DNA from: Lyngbya sp. HA4199-MV5
GTDB lineage: Bacteria > Cyanobacteriota > Cyanobacteriia > Leptolyngbyales > Leptolyngbyaceae
Assembly (NCBI GenBank): GCA_019359375.1
Contig: JAHHHL010000010.1
Coordinates: 101,832 to 165,831, forward strand
DNA length: 64,000 nt
Reading direction: 5' to 3'
Made by a program: the position numbers and the translations under genes. Of this stretch, positions 25,812 to 34,700 are shown piece by piece (the stretch's first letter is position 1; every line of letters starts with the position of its first letter). The notes under the pieces are model-generated. The model ran no database searches. It was not told the origin of the DNA and saw nothing but the letters and a program-made list of their open reading frames with translations.

Positions 25812-27071
25812 TCATCTAAGCTGAAGATGTCGATCTATTCCCTTCAACTCGAAGTCCTTTAGAATGGCACGCATCGGAATACCTTCATTAAAAAGAAACG
25901 AACCTTTAAGGGCTGGCTTTATGAATTGGGGTAGTTGCTCAGTCAGTCTAGTGCCGCTGTGGTGCAAAGCAACAACTTCCCATTGGTTATTGAAGATGGG
26001 AGAACCTGAAGAGCCGCCCATTGTATCAGCAAGATATTGCACTCTTGAGTCTGTACTATGGGTTACATAGTTTTGTGTCATAACAACTTTTAATGGGCTA
26101 CCATCTGGATGTTGAATAATGTTAACCCGGTGGTGTTCCGTGAAACCTCTTGCAACCACAGTCAAATAGCCTTGATGTTTACCCATACGAAGCAATTCAT
26201 CCATTGATTTTTCTCTTATTTCATTAGGAGTTGCAAGCTTCTCTTTCTCTATTGGTCTGTCTTGCAAACGAACCAAAGCGTAGTCTAATTTTTCCTCTGG
26301 ACTCGAAAAATAGCAATCCGTTCGTATCTTTACAGCCTTACCTTTTGAAGGAATTCCAACAAAATCATTTACAAAATTAAACCGAGCTACTGCTTCTTCA
26401 AGATCGCTTTGTTTCTTGAGGACGTGCTGGTTAGTTAATAACCAATCAGGACCTATCAAAAATCCAGTACCAATAGCTTTTCCGTCTGAAGTTTCGATTC
26501 TTGCCACAGCTTCAGCGCAGTACAAAGCACCTGACAACTGATGAATATCCAGGAAATTATCAGCAGAGTTGGTAATTGCCTCAAGCTCTTGTACACGATT
26601 AATCTCGACTTTAAATTCTGGACTGTTATCAGCCTTTCCTAAGCTAGGTCGGGGTGGAATGGCATCGGGCGGAGGCTCACGAACAACCCGTTCATTTAAA
26701 TCATACTGATCACGGAGTGTTTCAAGGTAGTAGGGATCTGCAATCAGCGAGTAGCGGACGATCAAGCTAGCGATGAATTTAGCATCTTCATTACCTACAT
26801 CACTTAGACCCAATATTGCATTCAACAGTGCCCCTAGGCTGTGATAGCTTGAACGCTCAGGAAGTTGTCCAAATTTTTCAGTGCATCCAACCAATTCCCA
26901 AGCAAAAATCCGATTAGAAGAGGAGAGACCTAGGCTGGAGATAAACCTACCCAAGCCAGCCGTATTCTCAACAAACACTCGCCGACTTCGTGATCCATCA
27001 GTAATGTCATACAATCCCATCAAAAGGTCAGCCAGTCTCTGGCGCTCCTGATCCTGCAAAATTAAGACCAT
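25812..27071 (-). CDS. trypsin-like serine protease with N-terminal effector-associated-type domain
   Basis: 419 residues. The C-terminal half is a chymotrypsin-fold protease with a complete triad: His216 (LLTNQHVL), Asp263 (KLDYALVRL), Ser355 (MGGSSGSPIF). No signal peptide is present, so it acts inside the cell. Residues 1-90 are helical, with ERQRLADLLMGLYDITD, RSRRVFVENTAGLGRF and HSLGALLNAILGL. This layout resembles the small effector-associated domains (EADs) that couple proteases to partners in bacterial conflict systems. The exact EAD class is uncertain. Upstream stop and this start are only 3 bp apart. Confidence 0.8.
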   Translation of the reverse strand: MVLILQDQERQRLADLLMGLYDITDGSRSRRVFVENTAGLGRFISSLGLSSSNRIFAWELVGCTEKFGQLPERSSYHSLGALLNAILGLSDVGNEDAKFIASLIVRYSLIADPYYLETLRDQYDLNERVVREPPPDAIPPRPSLGKADNSPEFKVEINRVQELEAITNSADNFLDIHQLSGALYCAEAVARIETSDGKAIGTGFLIGPDWLLTNQHVLKKQSDLEEAVARFNFVNDFVGIPSKGKAVKIRTDCYFSSPEEKLDYALVRLQDRPIEKEKLATPNEIREKSMDELLRMGKHQGYLTVVARGFTEHHRVNIIQHPDGSPLKVVMTQNYVTHSTDSRVQYLADTMGGSSGSPIFNNQWEVVALHHSGTRLTEQLPQFIKPALKGSFLFNEGIPMRAILKDFELKGIDRHLQLR

Positions 27072-27074
27072 AGC

Positions 27075-28025
27075 TTAGTCATCCGGAAATGAATATTTTT
27101 GTAATATTTGCTTTAAATCTGTTGCTTGTAGGTCAGATAAATCTTCATGTCTACTAATAGCTACCAACAGCTTTCCCAACCTTTTACTCTTTAAAAGTTT
27201 GTCAATCAATTGCCACACAAGAGTTCTCCTGTTTTTTGCGTTAAAGTCAATACCTTCAACATCTCTTTCCAAATTTGCTTCTACACAAACAAGGGTTCTA
27301 GCATCATCCTTGAAGTCTTGGTCTTCAGAAATAATTTGATATACTTTCAGTCGATCGTCGTCAGACATTTTTAATAAATCAAGTTTATTTTGAGGTATGT
27401 TTTCTCTCTTCAATTCTTCGTTATTTCTTAATGATTTTGACTCCTCTATCTCAAGATCTAATAAGTCTTTTAGGTGATCTTCAATTTCCTGTAAATAGGT
27501 TTTGTTGAATCCCAAATTAATGAGTTTTCTAAAATCACATATATCTCTGCGATCAATAAATTTTATCCCACTTCTATAGTTCTTAGCCTGTTTTCTAATA
27601 ATGATTTCATATAGAAGACTAGGTCTTTCAACATAAATCAGGTATATGTATATATCGTTTCCAAACCTAGTTACAAAAGCACTGAAAATTATTGTAAGAT
27701 AGTTTCCTTGAAGTTCATCATATCGTCTTAAATCAAGTTTAATTACATCAATTAAAAACCTCTTTGCGGATTCATCTCCTTGCCTTAGAATTTGAATAAA
27801 TTCATAGAACCTGTCCCTTCCTGATTCTTCATCAATTAGGGTTGCAAATCGCTTAACACTTGCGTTGAATCGTAATGTTCTTAATTGCTCGTTAAGTAAA
27901 TTTATGCACTCCTCCTCGATACTCATCGGAAGGATCAACTCCGATGAATCAGATCTTCCAGAGGGTACTAAATTATTTGGCTGACTCGGTGAAAAGTCGT
28001 CAGGTAGATCTGATCCGGAACTCAT
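27075..28025 (-). CDS. hypothetical protein with C-terminal EAD-like domain
   Basis: 316 residues, very AT-rich for this genome. The N-terminus is polar and disordered (about 1-35). The middle (about 40-210) is a charged helical region containing QGNYLTIIFSAFVTRFGND and an Arg/Lys-rich stretch, with no recognised fold. Residues about 218-310 (LLKMSDDDRLKVYQIISE, TLVCVEANLERDVEGIDF, LVWQLIDKLLKSKRLGKLL) match the general pattern of effector-associated domains. It may be the sensor or adaptor that recruits the protease encoded 3 bp downstream through EAD-EAD contact; that is inference. First gene of the three-gene set. Confidence 0.6.
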   Translation of the reverse strand: MSSGSDLPDDFSPSQPNNLVPSGRSDSSELILPMSIEEECINLLNEQLRTLRFNASVKRFATLIDEESGRDRFYEFIQILRQGDESAKRFLIDVIKLDLRRYDELQGNYLTIIFSAFVTRFGNDIYIYLIYVERPSLLYEIIIRKQAKNYRSGIKFIDRRDICDFRKLINLGFNKTYLQEIEDHLKDLLDLEIEESKSLRNNEELKRENIPQNKLDLLKMSDDDRLKVYQIISEDQDFKDDARTLVCVEANLERDVEGIDFNAKNRRTLVWQLIDKLLKSKRLGKLLVAISRHEDLSDLQATDLKQILQKYSFPDD

Positions 28026-28057
28026 AGGATCTCTATGTCAAGATTTAGCTAGTATCT

Positions 28058-28064
28058 ATCTAAC
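28058..28064 (-). other. GTTAGAT, possible integron core site before the first cargo gene
   Basis: On the minus strand this matches the 7-bp core GTTRRRY, 33 bp upstream of the first gene's start codon, where the first cassette junction of an integron would lie. Such a 7-mer arises by chance about once per kilobase per strand, so the support is weak alone. Confidence 0.25.
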
Positions 28065-28209
28065 ATGATTTCTCTCTTTATGAAAATTTTCAGCCGCTAG
28101 CTATTCATGCTAATCAAATGAACAATTTTTGAGATCTAATATTCTGTTTTGAGCAGTAGTTGGTTAGCCGAATGCAGAGACTACTCTATGAAAGCCAGTT
28201 AACTATTGC

Positions 28210-28332
28210 TTAGACAGACTCCGGCTGTCTGTGTAGCTCGATTGGGGTGGTTAGACAGACACTTGCAGTCTATTTACCCTTCTTTAGCTGGTTAGACAGA
28301 CACCTCGCAGTCTAAGCACGCTGTTTGGGGTT
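28210..28332. repeat. three tandem hairpin repeats with an exact 41-bp period
   Basis: TTAGACAGAC occurs at 28210, 28251 and 28292. In each unit it is followed by a variable centre and a near-complementary GTCT-containing arm, so every unit can fold (for example TAGACAGACACTTGCAGTCT). Units 1 and 2 both end in GG before the next repeat. The array lies in the 440-bp leader between the cargo genes and the integrase stub. Confidence 0.8.
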
Positions 28333-28465
28333 TTAGGCTGTGAGTTATCCGCATATTAACCGCGAACGGAGTCAGCAGATAAAAATTTCAGTATTTCTTC
28401 CGACGAGATTATTTTCGATTTGAGATAGCATTTAATACATCAGTACTCATTTACTTCGATCGCCT

Positions 28466-28543
28466 ATGGAATCGCGCCCTCAAAAGCTTCTCGATCAAGT
28501 GCGAGAGGCAATTCGGATCAAGCATTATTCTTACCGTACTGAA
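28466..28543 (+). pseudogene. integron-type integrase, N-terminal stub
   Basis: From ATG 28466 the translation reads MESRPQKLLDQVREAIRIKH followed by YSYRTE. This is the characteristic start of IntI-like tyrosine recombinases (PxLLDxVRxxIRxxHYSxRTE). After codon 26 similarity ends abruptly and the frame runs out within 35 codons. The catalytic domain is absent. It points away from the three minus-strand genes, as intI does relative to its cassettes. The remaining sequence to 28739 has HIP1 sites and a GGGTTGGGTCTGCGAAACCC hairpin but no gene. Confidence 0.6.
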
Positions 28544-28739
28544 GTACGATCGCCCAAAATTGTCTCGCCTATACTTGACTTTTTCCATAACTGGGTTGGG
28601 TCTGCGAAACCCAACATCCCCCGCGATCGCACGGATGGTTTGTCATGAAATGCGATCGCGCTAACTCGTGCGATACGAGGGGCGATTGCGCTACCCAACT
28701 ATGCGGTTTTACTTAATTCACGATCCTTAGAAGCGAAGT

Positions 28740-31700
28740 TTACCAGGGACTGCCGATGAGCGTAAAGGCAGACCAGTACCGGGGATGAGTAAAGTCCCAA
28801 CTGCCGCCAGCGAGTTCGGGGGGGAGGGGCAGTGGTTCGCCCTCGGCGTTGATTAAACGACCCTTTTCGACGCGAATTTTACCGTTGATCATGGCGAGTT
28901 GAGCTTGCCGCAAGGCTTCTACTTTGGTGTGAGAACTGCGGAGCTGATGATAGAACTCAGTCATGAGACCCAGTGTGGCATCATCACTGACCGCCCAAAG
29001 GCTGGCAAGAGAGGAAATCACACCTGCTTGCACAGCCATTCCGGCAAACCCCAATTCGGCTTTTTCATCTCCGAGGGCTGTGGTGCAGGCACTAAAGACT
29101 AGCAACTCAACGGGGGGGGTGTGCAAGCCCAACTGACGGACTTGATCCAACTGTAGTTTTTGATCTGAGAACTGAATGTAGGAGTTGCTTGCCTTGCCGG
29201 GTAGGAACTTTCCATGCGTTGCCAGGTGAACAATGCTAAAGGGGTGGCGCGATCGCTGCGCTTTCAGATTCTGGATTGTGAAGTCGTTGTTGAGGAATGA
29301 CTTGCCCGTCCACACTTTTTGGGCGATCGTTGAAACCTCTAAGGGCACTGCGGGCAACGGGCTTTGTTCCTTAAACTCGGAAGCGCCCATCGCCAGCACT
29401 TTCATGTCGTGGATGTTGCCATCGCTCAACTGCGTCAAACTAAAGCTGGGCATGAGGCTAACGCTATAGTCCTCGACTAGAAAGTGATGACCATTGTGGA
29501 GCGTGACCACTGGCATTGAGCGTAAGCCATCATCCAGAATAAAGACGATATTTTGGATGCCCTGTCGTTCAAGATCCGCTCTGACAGGGTTCACAATCCA
29601 GTTGTAGAGTTGCTGGGCGGGCGGCAGGTAATCCTCAGGAGAGGTTGTGCCGTCGGTGACTTGTTGCTGCAATTGCTGCACGACCTCCAGCACTTGAGCA
29701 CGAGTCACATCCCACAGGTGACGATGAATCGGTTGCTCATCCGCTGTAACTAAGACCAGCTCAAGCGTATCTCGGTCTTTGTCGGGGCGATCGCCGGGGT
29801 CGAGCAGTTGAGCAACCTGCATATCGCCTTGCTTGAGAGCGCTTTTTTTGGCACCCAGGGAAGTGGCATCCATCAGAGCTTTTGTTTTGTCAGTGCTTTG
29901 CAACTGAGGGTGTGCTGGTTTGTCAGATAGCCGCGAAGGGACAAAGTAAACGTACAACAACGCAGGCTTGATTCCCCTGGCTGCCTGAACCTGTCGTAAC
30001 GTGGTTCGCGCTTGGGCGATCGTGGCGATCGGTGCGTTTGTTTCTTCCTTGGATAAGGTGAGATAGTCCTGAAACTCACGGGTCATGTGCCGCTCCGCAT
30101 CCAGTACGCTATCTTCTTCTAGCGTAATTTTAGGAGTTGTCTGCTTGTAGTCGAGGAGTAGCTCCCCCGGTAACGTGGGAGACTTGGCGCTACGCTCAGC
30201 AGCAGGGATTTCCCTACGCGCAGCGGGTATCTCCCTGGGCATTTCCCTGGTCAGAATGGCTAAATTTCCAAGCGTATAAATGCCTGGAAACGATCGGAAG
30301 GGGGCAATGGAGAAACTGCCACTGGTAATGGCTCCCGCTGTGCCATTGATCGTGCCATTGCCAACGTCAAAGGGGGTCAAGCCGTTGCCGCCATGCCGGA
30401 TCGTGATGGAACCACCACTGCTACTGCCGATCGATGAGATGCTGGCAAGACTTCCATCGGTGGCGCTGAAGGTATTTGTGGCGCGAAAGAAGTTTGTGGT
30501 GGTGATATCCACATTGCCACCAGACACGCCAGCCTGGGTATTAATTGAGCTGGTTTGAATCGCCCCAGTACCCTGCAACGTCACATTGCCACCGTTTCCA
30601 GCCGCACTAGAGGTATCAATCGCCCCTGTCGTGATTTGAGTCTTGGCGGTCAGGGAGACGGTGCCACTGTTGGTCGTGCCGGAGGTCGTAATGGCTCCGG
30701 TGGCGATCGCGCCGCGAGTGCCCTCTAAGGTGAGGTTGCCCCCTGCCCCCGCACTATTTTGGGTGGTTAAGGTGCCGATTTGAAGGGTGCTGCCGATAAG
30801 CGTGACCGCGCCGCCTTGAGTGCTGATATTGGCAGTTGTGATGGACTGACCTGCCAATAGCGTAAAGGCGGCATTGTCCGTGCCAATCAGGTTAAAGCTA
30901 CCGGACTGAATAGAGGCGTTGGGCGATCGGAGCGTCACGGGATCGGTAAAGGCAACATTGCTCGCCAGGTCAATGTCGCTGCCATCGACACGCCCAATCG
31001 TAATGCTGTTAAAGCCATTTTGCAGTGAGTTAAGGGTGGTGCTGGTTAACGTCAACACAACCGGATTGGTGGTGCCCGTTCCACCCAGGAGAATCCGTTG
31101 ATCAGTGCTCAAGGGCTGAATCAGCAGATTGCCGCTGCCAGCGATCGTGCCTTGAATGTTGATTTTGTCGCCTGCTAGGGTCAGATCGCCTGCTCCGGCT
31201 ATGATGTTACCACTCAGTTGAGCGGTCGTGCTGCTAAAGGTGACGGTTTGCGCCTGGTTGCCGCCCGTCAGGTTTTGGATGTTGCTGAATGCGCTGCTAT
31301 TGACCTGCCCTGCGTTGCTCCCGGTAATCGTCCACGTATTGGCGGTGTTCGTGGCAGCGATCGTGTTGCTGCCGCCGCCGCCATTGATTGTGGCGATCGT
31401 GCCACCGTTAAAGGCAAAGGTGTCATTTCCAGCTTGACCTTGCAGAGTACTAAAGCCATTGAACGCCACCCCACCCACATTCCCGGCATTGATACCTGTA
31501 ATGTCGAAGGTATTGTTACCCGCAGTGCCCGTCAGCGTATTGTTCGGGTTCGGTCCCCCCTGAATGACTCCAATATTACTAATGCCGCCTGTCGCGCTTG
31601 CTGTGTTCGTACCGAGGTTGATGGCAATGGCACTGTTATAGGTGGAGTAGTTGAGGGTGTTTATGCCTGCGCCACCGTTGATGATGCCAGTGACACTTGC

Positions 31701-34700
31701 GCCATCGGGAATGGTAAAGGTATCGGTGTTTGTCCCGCCGACGAGATTCTGAAATTGGCTAAAGCCCGTACCATTCAGTGTGCCCGCATTCGTCCCGGTC
31801 AGCGACCAGGTGTTCACGGTATTCGCACCAATCAAAGTGCTAGGTGCATTTGTGGTACCAATAATCGCTGCAATATTACTGGCTCCCAGCGCCGCCAAGT
31901 TTACGGTTAACGGTGACGTGAAGGCACTGTAGTCCAACGTATTGGTGCCGCCGCCACCGTCAATTGTGCCCCCCAAGGTCACACCATTGCCAACGGCGAA
32001 AGTATCATTGCCAGTGCCGCCGATGAGATTTTGAATATTAGTGAAGGTCGCGCCATTCAGATTGCCGGAGGTCGCGCCAGTGAGATTCCAGGTACTCGTT
32101 GTGTTCGCGCCCACGATCGTGTTACTACCTGCCCCACCATCGATCGTGGCAACTGTACCACCGTTAAAGGCAAAGGTGTCGTTTCCGGCTTGACCTTGCA
32201 GGGTGGTAAAGCCACTGAAGCTCACGCCACCGACACTCCCGGCATTGGTACCCGTGATGTTGAAGGTATTGTTACCCGTCGTGCCAGTCAGCGTATTGTT
32301 CGGGTTCGGTCCCCCCTGAATCACTCCAATATTACTGATGCCGCCTGTTGCGCTGGCGGTGTTCGTACCGAGGTTGATGGCAATCGCACTGTTATAGGTG
32401 GAGTAGTTGAGGGTATTGGTGCCTGCGCCGCCATTAATGGTGCCAGTGACAGTTGCGCCATCGGGAACGGTAAAGATATCACTGCTGCTACCGCCTGTCA
32501 AATTTTGAAAGTTGGTGAACGTTATGCCGTTGATGGTGCCAGTATTGGAGCCTGTAATCGTCCAGGTATTGGCAAGATTGTCCCCAATCAGCGTATTGGT
32601 GCCAGTGCCACCCAAAATGGTTTCGATGCCGACAGCTTTGGTCACTGCCAGGTCAAGGACGTGGTTGCCTGTATAGGCAGAGTAGTTTAAGGTGTCAGTG
32701 CCAGTGCCGCCCAGAATGGCTCCACTGATGGTGGCAGCGTTGCTGGCGAAAACGAAGTTATTGTTGGCGTTGCCGCCCGTCAGATTGCTGATATTGCTGA
32801 AGGTCAACCCATTGGCAAACGACCCATTGAGATTCCCGGCATTGGCTCCTGTAATGTTCCAGGTGGTCGCCTGATTGGGACCCACCAGCGTACCCGCCCC
32901 TGCAATCAGGACGGGACTGTTAAAGGGGTTTGAGCCAGTGTTAGTAACGGAGTTGAATAAGGTAAGGGTGCCTGTAGCGCCGGGTTGTCCGAGGGTAAGG
33001 CTGGTGAAGCCATTGCTTAGAGCAGCCAGATCGGTGGTCGTGAGGTCAAGGGAAGCAACACCCGCATCCGTTGCTCCCCCGACGTTGATATTCTGAGCCA
33101 ATGTCTTTGATCGTAGGGCGATCGTGCCGCCGATAACCGAATTAGCGCCTCCCGTCAGGTCGATTTCGTTGCCAGTAATCGTAATCGGTTGATCTAGTCT
33201 CTGTTGCGTGGCGAATAAACTAACTGCGGTACTGGCGGTATTGATCTGACCGACGTTAACACGGTCGGCACTGAGCGTTACACTCGCGCCATTGCCCGTA
33301 TTTGCCGCATTCGATAACGTTAAGCTGTCGGCGTTGAGATTGTTGAGGGCAATCGTCGTCCCGGCTGTGACGGCGATCGCTCCGGCATTCCCCGCATTTC
33401 CCAAGAGGGTGGTTGAGTAGGACGCTAAATTGCCCGCCGTCACAGCCCCCAGCGGCGCACTCAACGTCATCGTTCCGCCATCCCCTGGAGCCAATCCAGC
33501 CAGGGAGAACGTTTGAACATCGCCTGCAACCGTTAGATTACCGCTGGTGGTAGAGAGGCTAACATTGCCGCCATTGCCAATGGTAGTGCCGATCGGCGCA
33601 TTCGCGGCGGTACTAATCGTGCCATTCACCTGAATGCCCGTTGCCGCCGTTAACGTGATGTTGCCACCCGTTCCAAGACCCGCTGCCCCCGTTGTTTCCG
33701 CGTTCAGCGCGCCGGTGTGAATGGCACCACTCGTCGCCATGAGAGTGATGGCACCCCCATTTAGTCCATTAACGCTGGTGCTGGTGTCGATGCTTCCCGC
33801 TGTAATGCTGGCGGCGGTAATGCTGAGCGATCGCTGTTCGGCACGGATCGTATCGCCTGCATTCATGGAGAACGCGCCACCCGCAATGAACACCACTGAC
33901 CCCGTTCCTGGCTGAAAGATCAGGGCATTATCTGCCAGTCCGTTGATCGTAATGTTATTGGTTGCTTCTAGCGTGACATTAGTGACTCCAGCAAGGGATT
34001 CTAGCTTCTGCTCGGAAATCGTGAAGGTACTGGCTCCACCATCTACCGCTAAAATCTGACCATCGTTCAATTGAGCATCATCTGGTGCGCCAGTCCCGTT
34101 CACCACCACAATATTTTGCGGGTCAAGCAAAAGTGTTCCTGCGGTGCCGTGGGGTGCGCTGGTATCCACATCGCCTCGAAAAATCAGGGTATCTTTGCCG
34201 GAAACCTCAACCGTTCCGCCATTGCCGCTGTTCATCCCACCGCGAGCCTGGATGGTGCCATCAAAACGGGTTGCTTGATCAGCCCACACAACCACCTGTC
34301 CGCCATTGCCAGTCAACAAGGCATTGGCGTTCAGCATTGAATTCTGGTCTATCCAGGTTTGGGTTGCGGTTGGCAGGGTTCCCAACCCACGAAAATCGCC
34401 CCCAATGCGAATGGTGCCACCCGCGATCGCGCCAGAGGCATCCAGGTTCGCGGTTTGCAAGGCGATGGCGTTACCGAGAACAGTAATGGAGCCACCGATG
34501 TTGCCCGCCACATTAAGACTGCCAGAAACAGTGGTCGCGCCGATGGTGGTAGCAACGGGCGTTTGCGATCGTGCTAAGCGAACGGTGCCATCGGGGGCAA
34601 CCGTCACCGTGTCGGCATCAACCAGATTGCCACCCGTCAGCAGGGCGGGTAAAGACACTGGAGTAAAGGATTGGGTTTTGCCAGATGGGTTAGCGCCAGA

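Noticed and set aside
28210..28332. Mini CRISPR array
   Set aside because: The repeats are only about 10 bases identical, each unit is a variable hairpin, the spacers are short and no cas gene is present.
31218..32690. Plus-strand reading frames of about 220-230 codons
   Set aside because: They are antisense to the repeated modules of the giant exoprotein, and the two share sequence only because the modules do.
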